Positions 14,451 through 22,234 of a stretch of DNA of 23,893 nt are shown here, piece by piece (within the stretch, counting starts at the first letter, position 1; each line of letters opens with the position of its first letter). Location of the stretch: positions 1 through 23,893 of the forward strand of contig JAEYZD010000090.1 of NCBI GenBank assembly GCA_023430725.1. The letters run 5' to 3'. The position numbers and the translations under genes were made by a program. The stretch comes from Bacteroidota bacterium. GTDB lineage: Bacteria; Bacteroidota; Bacteroidia; Bacteroidales; VadinHA17. The notes under the pieces were generated by a model. That model was not told the origin of the DNA and searched no databases. It was given only the letters and a program-made list of their open reading frames with translations.

Positions 14451-16307
14451 CTACTCAAAATCGAGGTTGAAAGTTTTCTTCAGGTCCTTCAGGGCAGGAT
14501 TCTTTGCCGCAAGGTGATTGAACTTCTGTTCCGGCGAGTAGAGTATCTCTCCCCTCTCCGTCGATTCAACAGTCGTCAGAAGTTTCAGCTGGCTGTTCTC
14601 AAGCGTGCGGCGAAGATGACCCTCCAGCCTCGATTTGAAGTTGGAATCGAAAGCCTCCCGGAGGGTTGAGTTGTCAAGCCTGAGAATTATCGTCCTGTCA
14701 GGAAGCAGTTCAGGTGAAACGGACGAGAGGGTAACAGATATCCTGGGACTCTCCTCCTTCACCTCTGCTGCAAAAATGTTCCATGCCTCCGCAAGCTCTC
14801 CGGCGGTGAAGTCGCGGTCGGCAGTTGTCACTGTTTCCTGTACATCAGGCTCATTTACAACATTTTCTACCGGCCTTGATCCTGCCATTATATCTTTTAT
14901 CGAGACCTTCTTGGTCTCATCGGGAGCTGACACCGGTTTTCGCGGAGATGATGCAGGCCGTGATGAGGCCGGGTCCGGGGCGGTGGCAGATGAAGCAACG
15001 GAGGCATTGTCAGCAGAAGGAGGCACGGCTGATGATCTTTCATCACCGGATGCCGGGGAGGCTGACCTTCCGGCAACAGATGCCTGATCGTCTGAGGCAG
15101 CGGCCGGTCTGGCAGGAGCTGCGGTTGTCCTGGCAGGGGCAGCAACCCGGAATTCCTGCTCCTCGTCCGGATTTACTGACTCAGCTTTTTTTTTTAGATC
15201 TTCCGCAGCGTGGTTTACGGTGAGGTTGCACATGCGTAGCAGTGCCAGTTCCACATGCAGTCTCTGATTCTTGCTGCTCCTGAAGTTGAGCATGCACTGA
15301 GACCCGATGTCAAGCGCCTCATAAATGAATGTCAGGGGAGCTTTCACTGCCTGGTCGCGGTAGCGTTGTCTTATTGACGGAGATGTTTCGAGCAGCTTCA
15401 CTGTCGCCTCGTCGCGGCTGACGAGCAGATCACGGAGATGGTTGTTCAGGCCGGCCATGAAGTTATACCCGTCAAAGCCCTTGTTGAGGATCTCGTTGAA
15501 GGTGAGCAGCACTGCCGGCACATCTCCCTCCATAGCTGCGGCGGTGATACGGAAATAGTACTCGTAGTCAAGCACATTGAGGTTGGCGATCACATCGGCA
15601 TAGGAGATATCTTTGCCGCTGAAGCTCACTATCTGGTCAAAGATGGAGAGGGCATCACGCATGGCACCGTCAGCCTTGGTGGCAATCACGTGAAGGGCCT
15701 CGTGTTCGGCATTCACCCCCTCGTTTCCCGCAACCCAGCTGAGTCTTTGTACGATATCTTCAACGTTGATACGGTTGAAATCAAATATCTGACAGCGTGA
15801 AAGGATTGTAGGAATAATCTTATGCTTCTCAGTGGTTGCCAGGATGAAGATAGCGTGTGACGGCGGCTCTTCGAGGGTTTTGAGGAAGGCATTGAAGGCC
15901 GCGGTGGAGAGCATGTGAACCTCGTCGATTATATAGACGCTGAACCTGCCTATCTGCGGGGGTATCCTCACCTGGTCCGTCAGGTTGCGGATATCGTCAA
16001 CGCTGTTGTTCGAGGCTGCATCAAGCTCATGAATATTGAATGAGGCCTGTGAATTGAACGACTTGCATGATTCGCAATTGTCGCATGCTTCGCCGTCAGG
16101 CCCGGGTGCCGAGCAGTTGATTGTCTTTGCAAATATCCTTGCGCAGGTGGTCTTTCCAACACCCCGCGGACCGCAAAAGAGGTAAGCCTGAGCCAGCAGG
16201 TTGTTCCTGATGGCGTTCCTGAGAGTGGTAGTTATGGTATCCTGCCCCACCACCATGTCAAACGTGGCAGGTCGGTATTTCCGGGCAGAAACAATAAAGT
16301 TATCCAT
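14451..16307 (-). CDS. dnaX: DNA polymerase III subunits gamma/tau
   Basis: The clamp-loader ATPase subunit of the replicative polymerase, 618 residues. The AAA+ core covers about 1-365: Walker A GPRGVGKTT (46-54), a four-cysteine zinc module (CSAPGPDGEACDNCESC, from C65), Walker B IIDEVHMLS, sensor 1 LATTEK and the sensor-2 region GAMRDALS. Domain III ends near residue 365. A long Ala/Pro/Ser-rich hinge (about 385-465) and a tau-like C-terminal domain (about 495-618) follow. A run of ten A residues in the mRNA encodes K372-K374 exactly at the end of the core and may allow synthesis of a short gamma form. Its promoter is divergent from rpsF, and the two-component genes lie downstream on the same strand. 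Confidence 0.97.
   Translation of the reverse strand: MDNFIVSARKYRPATFDMVVGQDTITTTLRNAIRNNLLAQAYLFCGPRGVGKTTCARIFAKTINCSAPGPDGEACDNCESCKSFNSQASFNIHELDAASNNSVDDIRNLTDQVRIPPQIGRFSVYIIDEVHMLSTAAFNAFLKTLEEPPSHAIFILATTEKHKIIPTILSRCQIFDFNRINVEDIVQRLSWVAGNEGVNAEHEALHVIATKADGAMRDALSIFDQIVSFSGKDISYADVIANLNVLDYEYYFRITAAAMEGDVPAVLLTFNEILNKGFDGYNFMAGLNNHLRDLLVSRDEATVKLLETSPSIRQRYRDQAVKAPLTFIYEALDIGSQCMLNFRSSKNQRLHVELALLRMCNLTVNHAAEDLKKKAESVNPDEEQEFRVAAPARTTAAPARPAAASDDQASVAGRSASPASGDERSSAVPPSADNASVASSATAPDPASSRPASSPRKPVSAPDETKKVSIKDIMAGSRPVENVVNEPDVQETVTTADRDFTAGELAEAWNIFAAEVKEESPRISVTLSSVSPELLPDRTIILRLDNSTLREAFDSNFKSRLEGHLRRTLENSQLKLLTTVESTERGEILYSPEQKFNHLAAKNPALKDLKKTFNLDFE
15144..15195 (-). promoter_or_regulatory. 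Possible dnaX slippage/frameshift site (A10 run plus downstream hairpin)
   Basis: The mRNA reads CTA AAA AAA AAA GCT GAG through a run of ten A (15186-15195). A -1 shift, or one extra A, gives AAA AGC TGA, stopping after a 375-residue product. A +1 shift, or one lost A, gives AAG CTG AGT CAG TAA, stopping after 377. GGAAG lies just upstream. Twelve bases downstream, AATCCGG (15167-15173) and CCGGGTT (15144-15150) can pair in 7 bp with one G-U. The layout parallels dnaX of E. coli (ribosomal frameshift) and Thermus (transcriptional slippage on an A run). Confidence 0.55.
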
Positions 16308-16341
16308 AGCTGGTTCTAACAGTATATGTAGATATCAGTCA

Positions 16342-16349
16342 CAAATATA
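16342..16349 (-). promoter_or_regulatory. Bacteroidetes -7 promoter box for dnaX
   Basis: The minus strand reads TATATTTG, a perfect TAnnTTTG, 34 bases before the dnaX ATG. It is in the AT-rich divergent region shared with rpsF, about 45 bp from the rpsF box. Confidence 0.6.
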
Positions 16350-16392
16350 GTCAAATAGTCTTCGGAATATTTTTTTTTAAGATTTATTGTCT

Positions 16393-16400
16393 TACTTTTG
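16393..16400 (+). promoter_or_regulatory. Bacteroidetes -7 promoter box for the rpsF operon
   Basis: TACTTTTG matches TAnnTTTG and is followed by CAACCC. It ends 39 bases before the rpsF ATG. A T-rich run (16370-16378) is at about the position of a -33 element. Confidence 0.65.
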
Positions 16401-16439
16401 CAACCCAATTTATTAACACTAATATAAACCAATTAAGAG

Positions 16440-16793
16440 ATGTTGAATCAGTACGAAACCGTTTTCATTGCAACTCCCGTTTTGTCTGAAAATCAGATGA
16501 AGGAAGCGGTTCAGAAGTTCAAGAAGATCATCACCGACAGTGAAGGTGAGATCATTCATGAAGAGAACTGGGGTCTGAAGAAACTCGCTTATCCAATCCA
16601 GAAAAAATCGACAGGTTTTTATTACCTGATCGAGTTCAGGGCGCAGGGCGAGTTGGTTGACAAACTGGAAGTACAGTACAGGAGGGATGAGAGAATCATC
16701 CGTTTCCTTACCTTCCGTATGGACAAGTATGCTGTAGAGTATGCCGAGAAGAAGAGAAAGATGAAAGAAACCGAAAAAGTCAGGGAGGAGTAA
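16440..16793 (+). CDS. rpsF: 30S ribosomal protein bS6
   Basis: A 117-residue ribosomal protein of the central domain of the small subunit, which binds 16S rRNA as a heterodimer with bS18. The sequence MLNQYETVFIATPVLSENQM, the central NWGLKKLAYPIQKKSTGFYY and the RRDERIIRFLTFRMDK segment are standard bS6. The tail is Lys/Glu-rich. The gene is first in rpsF-rpsR-rplI, with a -7 box upstream and only 2 bases between its stop and the rpsR ATG. Confidence 0.97.
   Translation: MLNQYETVFIATPVLSENQMKEAVQKFKKIITDSEGEIIHEENWGLKKLAYPIQKKSTGFYYLIEFRAQGELVDKLEVQYRRDERIIRFLTFRMDKYAVEYAEKKRKMKETEKVREE
16784..16788 (+). promoter_or_regulatory. Shine-Dalgarno site of rpsR inside rpsF
   Basis: GGAGG lies 7 bases before the rpsR ATG and inside the last codons of rpsF. 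Strong Shine-Dalgarno sites are the exception in this window. This one, and the near-coupled stop and start, suggest translational coupling of bS6 and bS18 synthesis. Confidence 0.6.
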
Positions 16794-16795
16794 TC

Positions 16796-17065
16796 ATGGC
16801 ACAGAACAATTCAGAGATCAGGTACCTGACACCGCCTACAGTTGAGATCAAGAAGAAGAAATACTGCAGGTTCAAGAAGAACAAGATCAAGTACATAGAC
16901 TACAAGGATCCCGAGTTCCTCAAGAAGTTTCTCAATGAGCAGGGCAAGATTCTGCCCCGTCGTATCACCGGCACCTCACTCAAGTATCAGAGGAGGGTTT
17001 CAAAGGCTATCAAGCGTGCCCGTCACCTTGCACTGCTTCCTTATGTTGCTGACCTTTTAAAGTAG
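16796..17065 (+). CDS. rpsR: 30S ribosomal protein bS18
   Basis: An 89-residue small-subunit protein, partner of bS6. The family core is intact: KKYCRFKKNKIKYIDYKDPEFLKKF, LPRRITGTSLKYQRRVSKAIKRARHLALLPY. The bacterial C+ zinc motif is absent, with only one cysteine (YCRF). The length is normal for Bacteroidetes. It follows rpsF after 2 bases and precedes rplI by 13. Confidence 0.97.
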   Translation: MAQNNSEIRYLTPPTVEIKKKKYCRFKKNKIKYIDYKDPEFLKKFLNEQGKILPRRITGTSLKYQRRVSKAIKRARHLALLPYVADLLK

Positions 17066-17071
17066 AGGAGG
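17066..17071 (+). promoter_or_regulatory. Perfect Shine-Dalgarno of rplI
   Basis: AGGAGG with 7 bases to the ATG at 17079. A full consensus site is unusual in Bacteroidetes and fits high expression of a ribosomal protein. Confidence 0.65.
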
Positions 17072-17078
17072 AAGAGAG

Positions 17079-17525
17079 ATGAAGATTATACTTAAGCAGG
17101 ACATTGATAAGCTTGGTCAGAAAAATGACATCCTGACCGTGAAGACCGGGTATGCAAGGAATTTCCTTATCCCGAAGGGTATGGCCATTCAGGCAACTGA
17201 TTCTGCCGTCAAGGTTCACAATGAGAACCTGAAGCAGAGGGCTCACAAGGAAGAGCAGATCAGGAAAGAGGCTGAGAAACTGGCTGCGAAGCTCGCTGAC
17301 GTGAAGCTTGTGATCGGTGCCAAGGTAAGCTCTGCCGGCAAAATATTCGGATCAGTCAATACCATTCAGCTTGCTGAAGCGCTCAACGCGAAGGGTTTTG
17401 AGATTGACCGCAAGAACATCATGCTCGGTGAAGACGCCATCAAGGAGACAGGAAGTCACAAGGCAGTTGTCAAGCTGCACCGCGATGTAAAGGTCGAGAT
17501 TGATTTCGAGGTTGTGGCAGAATAA
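17079..17525 (+). CDS. rplI: 50S ribosomal protein bL9
   Basis: A 148-residue large-subunit protein with two RNA-binding domains joined by a long helix. The N-terminal domain MKIILKQDIDKLGQKNDILTVKTGYARNFLIPKGMA matches the family signature. The linker helix (about 41-75, rich in K/E/A) and the C-terminal domain (GAKVSSAGKIFGSVNTIQLAEAL onward) follow. It is the last gene of the operon and is followed by a GC-rich hairpin. Confidence 0.97.
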   Translation: MKIILKQDIDKLGQKNDILTVKTGYARNFLIPKGMAIQATDSAVKVHNENLKQRAHKEEQIRKEAEKLAAKLADVKLVIGAKVSSAGKIFGSVNTIQLAEALNAKGFEIDRKNIMLGEDAIKETGSHKAVVKLHRDVKVEIDFEVVAE

Positions 17526-17555
17526 CAACCACCACCAATATTGATAATCAGGTTG

Positions 17556-17579
17556 CAGGGGGTCTCAGACCCCCTGTTT
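17556..17579 (+). terminator. Hairpin after rplI, probable terminator
   Basis: CAGGGGGTC-TCA-GACCCCCTG is a 9-bp perfect stem with a 3-base loop, followed by TTTCTGT. The T tract is short, so termination may be partial. It shares the core GGGTCTCAGACCC with the palindrome 41 bp further on. Confidence 0.55.
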
Positions 17580-17616
17580 CTGTATATGGATGCAAATCTG
17601 TCTGTAGGGCAGGTGG

Positions 17617-17637
17617 CGGCGGGTCTCAGACCCGCCG
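17617..17637. repeat. Second GGGTCTCAGACCC palindrome
   Basis: CGGCGGGTC-TCA-GACCCGCCG forms a 9-bp stem with the same 13-base core as the hairpin at 17556-17576 but different flanks. It lies 8 bp past the ridA stop codon when read on the minus strand. There is no T tract on either side. It may aid termination or mRNA stability for lptD-ridA, or be a copy of a dispersed palindromic repeat. Confidence 0.55.
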
Positions 17638-17645
17638 TTACGATA

Positions 17646-18023
17646 TTATTTAACCGCCACAGTCTCTATCTCAATGAGCGCCCCCAGCGGCAGTCCCTTG
17701 ACCGCGAATGCAGCCCTGGCAGGCTGGTCAGAAGTATAAAACTGCGCATAGACCTCGTTCATCGCCTTGAAATCCGACATATCCGAGAGCAGGCAGGTGG
17801 ACTTAACAACATTGTCCATCGTGTAACCTGCGGCAAGAAGTATCGCCCTGATGTTTTTAAGGGCCTGGGTGGTCTGCTCCGTGATGCCTCCTTCAACCAG
17901 CTTGCCGGTGGCAGGGTCAATGGGCACCTGACCGGAGATGTAAAGAGTTCCGTTTGCCTCCACGGCCTGGCTGTAGGGACCAATTGCTCCAGGGGCAGCA
18001 GTTGTGCTGATAATCCTTTTCAT
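17646..18023 (-). CDS. ridA: RidA family enamine/imine deaminase
   Basis: A 125-residue cytosolic trimeric protein that hydrolyses reactive 2-aminoacrylate and related imines released by PLP enzymes. Family signatures: APGAIGPYSQAVEANGTLYISGQVPIDPATG, the catalytic-site arginine R103 in PARAAF, and IEIE (E120) near the C-terminus. The start at 18023 (MKRIISTT) gives the standard length. An in-frame upstream ATG at 18077 would add 18 residues and overlap the lptD end, with no family support. It lies 19 bp after lptD in the same direction, a pairing common in Bacteroidetes. Confidence 0.95.
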   Translation of the reverse strand: MKRIISTTAAPGAIGPYSQAVEANGTLYISGQVPIDPATGKLVEGGITEQTTQALKNIRAILLAAGYTMDNVVKSTCLLSDMSDFKAMNEVYAQFYTSDQPARAAFAVKGLPLGALIEIETVAVK

Positions 18024-18042
18024 TCCTGATTTTTTTATTTCG

Positions 18043-20826
18043 TTAGTAATTCTCATGGTAGTCCTTTCCGCGTTCATACTTGAGATCCTGCAGCATGCTG
18101 GCCCTGGCCCTGATTGTAAAGTTCCAGCTTTTCATGTAACCCACGGGTATCCAGTTGAAGCTCATCTCCCAGCAATGGAGGTCGCGACTGATGCCCACGC
18201 GGGTCATTGTTATCTCTTTTTGCTTGAAGTCAAATCCGGTGTTGTAGTTGATTGCCATCTTGGACGTGAGCCTCACATCGCCCGAAAGTGTCATAGTCTG
18301 CGTCACGTTGGTCTTAAGGCCGGGCTTGCTGTAGCTGAAGTTGTAAGCCATCCTGAGAGACCACGGCACATCAAACCTCACATACCCGTATTCGTCATAG
18401 CTGTTACCTGCTAGCGGCAGGTTATTCGGTGCAGCGCCACCCTGCGATCCCGGCTCGTCAGGCGCTCCTCCCACGGGCCGCTGTGATCTCTGCCCGGATG
18501 TCTGTTGCTGCTGCTGAGTGTTCTTGTTCTGGTTGCCGAACAACCGTCCAAGGTCAAGGTCCAGGCTCGCATTCAGACTGGTCATCCTTGCCAATCCCAG
18601 CCCCTGGCTGACGGCAAGCTCGCTCACCGTTCCGCCGGTGCTGCTCATCCCGTAGATATTAAAGGTACTCCCTGCCTGGATGTTTATATTCTGTGCAAGC
18701 GTTGTGCGGAAGGAAAGATTCACGGGCGACCAGTTGAGTGAGTCTGCAAAAATGTTATAGGATGTGTTGAGTGACAGGCTCTCGATAATCTTGACCTTCT
18801 TTGGCTTGCCGGTTGTGTCGTTGCGTGCAAAAACCTTTGCTTCCACCAGGTTGGTGAGGCTGAGCGAGACCGAACCCGAACGTCTTCCGGTGGAAGGTGT
18901 TCCGTAGATGCTCCCCTCATATATTGAGTACTCCCTCATTTTGCCATCCAGGTTGTACTGGACGGAGTCGAACATATCACTTGTCAGCCAGTCTGCCTCG
19001 GGCGAGTATGAGAAACCTATTGATGGTTTCATCACGTGCCTGATTGATTCTACCCGCGAGCCCTTCTTTGTGAAAGTGAAGGTACCGTATACCGAAGGGT
19101 TGAATGCAGCGCTCAGCGCCGGCACCAGCGCCTGGCCGTAGGTCAGGCCGCGGATAGTGTCGTTGACCACGGAAGGAACAACCATGTTCCTGCTCTCATC
19201 ATAGAAATCAGGATCCCACCGCTTGTGTATCTGCTGGGTGTAAAGCACACCTGTGTACCGGAGCGAAGGTGAGATTGAGAAGTTGTTGAACGGTCTTATC
19301 TGGAAACTGAGCGGCACCTCATGCTTAAACCCGTTCTTCATGCTTTTCCAGACGGCGCTTGTAAACAGAAGACTGTCGTAAGTGTCTATCTTGTTCTCGA
19401 AGGTGGCTGAGTACTGTGTTGTCAGATCATGATACCACCTGGCCTTTGCAACCGGTTTCCTGGGCTTGAACGGATAGATGCGGGAGACGTTCAGGCTTCC
19501 CTTTGGCAGGTTCAGCACCATTGTCTTGTTCTGCACATTCTGCGACTGGTTAAGGCTTGTGGAGAAGCTGATTGGTGTTCCTGCCCAGGATTTGGAGTAG
19601 TTGATGCTTGACTGCCTTGTTGTTGTCACATGGTCTGCCACCTCATAGCTGTTATTCCTGTCGTAGCCGTTTGAGCTCATGTTCACGCTGGCAGAGAAGC
19701 GTGAGCCGGGATTAGCCTTGCCATCCTGGGCATGTGACCAGCTGATGCGGTAGTTGGTTGTCTGTCCGTAATCAGGCATCCCCTTGTAGCTGTTGATGTT
19801 ATTGGCATAGCTGAAGGCAAATGATCCGGAGTAGCGGTACCGCAGGCGGTATGATGTCGCTGCATCGGCAAGCCATGTGCCGTTGGTGTAGATTGTACCG
19901 GTCAGCTTAAGGTCGAAGTAGTCGCTCAGCGCGAAGTAATATCCTCCGTTGGAGAGGAAGTAACCCCGTCGGGCTTCCTGACCGTACTTCGGCATGACGA
20001 TGCCGGAAGCTCTCTTTTGCTGTACCGGGAAGAAACCAAAGGGAAGTATCAGCGGCAGAGGTATGTCAGCCACAACCATATACGCCGGGCCTGATACTAT
20101 CTTTTCACCGGGATAGACCTTGGCCTTCGGCAGGGCGAGGTAGAAATGAGGCTCTTCCGCATCGCAGGTGGTGAACTTGCTTCGGTTTACGTGAAGGGTG
20201 CCGTCCTCATGCCGCTTTGTGGTAAGGCTCTGGAGGTAGCCTCCCTCCTGCTCGGTGGTGACGTTGCGGATTACTCCCTTTTTCGACTTGAAATTATATG
20301 TAAGCTCCTTCGATTCAAACTCTTCTGAGCCATCCTTGTATTTTGGCAACCCGACTGCATTTCCGGCAGAATCAGGCCTGAAGGTTGCATAAACCGACCC
20401 GGTCTCCATATCAAGCACAATGGAGTCAGCTGTAAGTTCAATAGTGCCGTATGTGACCTTAGCGTTCTGCACAAGGCTGACCTTGCGGGTTCGCAGGTCC
20501 GTCTTCATATAACCTTCGGCGTTGTAGATGATCGGTTCATCCACGGCATCGGGAGAGACTATCAGCGGTCCATTCGCCCCTGCGGTATCCTGCCCTGAGA
20601 CAGACGGATCAAAAAAAAGTGTGTCATTGATGAAGAGGATTTTTGGGACGGAATCAGACACAGGTATGATGGTTGTGTCCGTGCGCATGCTCCGGAGGGT
20701 GTCCGGCTTCACCTGCTCCTGGGCAGCTAATGCCACGGTGAAGATAACCGGCATGAAAATTGTCACAAACAATCTTTGTGCGAGAAAATGCAAGTTAAAT
20801 GCTATTTTTGCGTAGTTGTTGCGCAT
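18043..20826 (-). CDS. lptD: LPS-assembly outer membrane protein LptD
   Basis: A 927-residue Bacteroidetes-type LptD, the outer-membrane barrel that delivers lipopolysaccharide to the cell surface. An N-terminal signal (MRNNYAKIAFNLHFLAQRLF...VALAA) is followed by an LptA/OstA-like periplasmic jellyroll (YMKTDLRTRKVSLVQNAKVTYG, LTADSIVLDMETG). The rest is a long alternating beta-barrel region with the family segment PLPLILPFGFFPVQQKRASGI. A Q/G/P-rich low-complexity insert lies near 18400-18540. The C-terminus ends in aromatic-rich strands. The ATG at 20826 is chosen because it supplies positive charges ahead of the hydrophobic core and lies about 18 bp past a perfect -7 box. The ATG at 20754 would leave a signal without charges. 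Read upstream of ridA, and divergent from the amidase. Confidence 0.93.
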   Translation of the reverse strand: MRNNYAKIAFNLHFLAQRLFVTIFMPVIFTVALAAQEQVKPDTLRSMRTDTTIIPVSDSVPKILFINDTLFFDPSVSGQDTAGANGPLIVSPDAVDEPIIYNAEGYMKTDLRTRKVSLVQNAKVTYGTIELTADSIVLDMETGSVYATFRPDSAGNAVGLPKYKDGSEEFESKELTYNFKSKKGVIRNVTTEQEGGYLQSLTTKRHEDGTLHVNRSKFTTCDAEEPHFYLALPKAKVYPGEKIVSGPAYMVVADIPLPLILPFGFFPVQQKRASGIVMPKYGQEARRGYFLSNGGYYFALSDYFDLKLTGTIYTNGTWLADAATSYRLRYRYSGSFAFSYANNINSYKGMPDYGQTTNYRISWSHAQDGKANPGSRFSASVNMSSNGYDRNNSYEVADHVTTTRQSSINYSKSWAGTPISFSTSLNQSQNVQNKTMVLNLPKGSLNVSRIYPFKPRKPVAKARWYHDLTTQYSATFENKIDTYDSLLFTSAVWKSMKNGFKHEVPLSFQIRPFNNFSISPSLRYTGVLYTQQIHKRWDPDFYDESRNMVVPSVVNDTIRGLTYGQALVPALSAAFNPSVYGTFTFTKKGSRVESIRHVMKPSIGFSYSPEADWLTSDMFDSVQYNLDGKMREYSIYEGSIYGTPSTGRRSGSVSLSLTNLVEAKVFARNDTTGKPKKVKIIESLSLNTSYNIFADSLNWSPVNLSFRTTLAQNINIQAGSTFNIYGMSSTGGTVSELAVSQGLGLARMTSLNASLDLDLGRLFGNQNKNTQQQQQTSGQRSQRPVGGAPDEPGSQGGAAPNNLPLAGNSYDEYGYVRFDVPWSLRMAYNFSYSKPGLKTNVTQTMTLSGDVRLTSKMAINYNTGFDFKQKEITMTRVGISRDLHCWEMSFNWIPVGYMKSWNFTIRARASMLQDLKYERGKDYHENY
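20803..20810 (+). promoter_or_regulatory. Bacteroidetes -7 promoter box for the amidase gene
   Basis: TATTTTTG is a perfect TAnnTTTG, 62 bases before the ATG at 20873. A TTTG at 20775-20778 is a possible -33, although its 24-bp gap is longer than usual. The box lies inside the lptD signal-peptide coding region on the other strand. Confidence 0.55.
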
Positions 20827-20843
20827 CGTTGGCAAGCAAGCGA

Positions 20844-20851
20844 CAAAACTA
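20844..20851 (-). promoter_or_regulatory. Bacteroidetes -7 promoter box for lptD
   Basis: The minus strand reads TAGTTTTG, a perfect TAnnTTTG, 17 bases before the lptD ATG at 20826. It supports that start. It lies in the 5' leader of the divergent amidase gene. Confidence 0.5.
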
Positions 20852-20872
20852 ATTAAATTTCGCATAGCAGTA

Positions 20873-22225
20873 ATGCGGCAGAGTACCAAAATAAGAGGGT
20901 TGAAAGTAATTCTGGCAGGTGCCATTCTGATGGCAGCAATAACCGTGCCGGCAGGGCTGCAGGCTCAGGCGGTGCCGGCAGAAAATGAGTGGGTTGTGGT
21001 GATTGATCCCGGACACGGCGGAAAGGATCCGGGTGCGGTGGGATCTAAGGCCAGGGAGAAGAACATCAACCTGGCCGTTGCACTGAAGACAGGTAAGTAT
21101 ATCAGGGACAACCTGAAGGATGTAAAGGTGATCTATACCAGGGAAGACGATACCTATCCGGGACTTGCTGAAAGAGCTGAAGTAGCAAACAGGAACAAGG
21201 CCGACCTGTTCATCTCGATACATTCCAACGCCCTGACCGACAAGCGTCTGTACGGCGCCGAGACATATGTCCTGGGTCAGACAATGGATGACGCTAACCT
21301 TCAGGTTGCAATGAAGGAGAACTCAGTCATCACCTTTGAAAAGGACTACGAAACGAAATATGAGGGTTTCGATCCGAACTCGGTAGAGTCCTATATTATA
21401 TTTTCACTGATGCAGAACACATACCTCAGGCAGAGCACCGAGTTTGCAACGCTGGTCCAGGACCAGTTCAGGGAACGTGTCGGAAGGAAGGACCGCGGCG
21501 TAAGACAGGCAGGGTTTGTTGTGCTCTGGCGGACGACGATGCCGTCGGTTCTTGTTGAGCTCGGTTATATCACAAATCCGGAGGAAGAGAAGTTCCTGAT
21601 GTCGGAACAGGGGCAGGATTACCTTGCGTCTGCCATCTTCAGGGCATTCAGGGATTACAAGCAGACAATAGACAACAGATCAGGCATCAGGAACGGTAAC
21701 GGAGTGATACACGCGGAGGCTTCAGTGCCGGTCACATCTGACAGCGCTGTTGCGAACAGGAATGAACAGCCGGCTGGCATAAATGACAGCACCGCCGGAT
21801 CATCGGGCGGAGGGAACAGGCCGGTCGCAGCCGGCAGGGAAGTTGTCTCAGCACAGGCAGAACAGCCAGCTGTACCTTCTGCAGGGCAGACCACAGGTCT
21901 GCCGGCAGATCTCCCCGGATCAGGAACCGTTGTGAGTGCCATTGCGAAACCCGCAGCAGCAGAAGAGATTATGTTCATGGTCCAGGTGGCCGCGATGCCA
22001 AAAAACAGAGAGCTCAGTCAGAACCTGTTAAAGGGCCTGGAACCGTTAAGCAAAATAGAAGACGGCGAACGGATTAAATATGCGTCCGGAAAATTCGTTC
22101 TGTATGATGACGCCCTGAGGCACAGGCGAACACTGACGGGAAGATTTCCCGACGCGTTCGTAATTGCCGTCAGGAACGGTAAGATAATGCCTCTCAGGGA
22201 GGCAATTGAAGCAAAGAAAAGATAA
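20873..22225 (+). CDS. N-acetylmuramoyl-L-alanine amidase (Amidase_3) with SPOR-like C-terminus
   Basis: A 450-residue exported zinc amidase that cuts the bond between N-acetylmuramic acid and the stem peptide during cell-wall remodelling and division. Residues 1-32 form a signal peptide (MRQSTKIRGLKVILAGAILM...GLQAQA). The catalytic domain covers about 38-265, with zinc ligands H48 (IDPGHGGKDPG), E62 and H117 (FISIHSNA), and catalytic E229 (VLVELGYITNPEEEKFL). A Ser/Gly/Ala-rich linker (270-365) leads to a SPOR-like segment (366-450, KIEDGERIKYASGKFVLY), expected to bind denuded glycan at septa. The ATG at 20873 is preferred over in-frame TTGs upstream that lie at the promoter. It ends 9 bp before the MCE gene. 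Confidence 0.95.
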   Translation: MRQSTKIRGLKVILAGAILMAAITVPAGLQAQAVPAENEWVVVIDPGHGGKDPGAVGSKAREKNINLAVALKTGKYIRDNLKDVKVIYTREDDTYPGLAERAEVANRNKADLFISIHSNALTDKRLYGAETYVLGQTMDDANLQVAMKENSVITFEKDYETKYEGFDPNSVESYIIFSLMQNTYLRQSTEFATLVQDQFRERVGRKDRGVRQAGFVVLWRTTMPSVLVELGYITNPEEEKFLMSEQGQDYLASAIFRAFRDYKQTIDNRSGIRNGNGVIHAEASVPVTSDSAVANRNEQPAGINDSTAGSSGGGNRPVAAGREVVSAQAEQPAVPSAGQTTGLPADLPGSGTVVSAIAKPAAAEEIMFMVQVAAMPKNRELSQNLLKGLEPLSKIEDGERIKYASGKFVLYDDALRHRRTLTGRFPDAFVIAVRNGKIMPLREAIEAKKR

Positions 22226-22234
22226 CATAGCCCT

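Noticed and set aside
14635..15223. Plus-strand open frames and repeat-like text opposite the dnaX hinge
   Set aside because: They mirror the Ala/Pro/Ser-rich hinge of DnaX; the low complexity comes from the real gene.
18024..18077. Longer ridA start overlapping the lptD end
   Set aside because: It adds 18 residues absent from the RidA family; the 18023 ATG gives the normal 125-residue protein.
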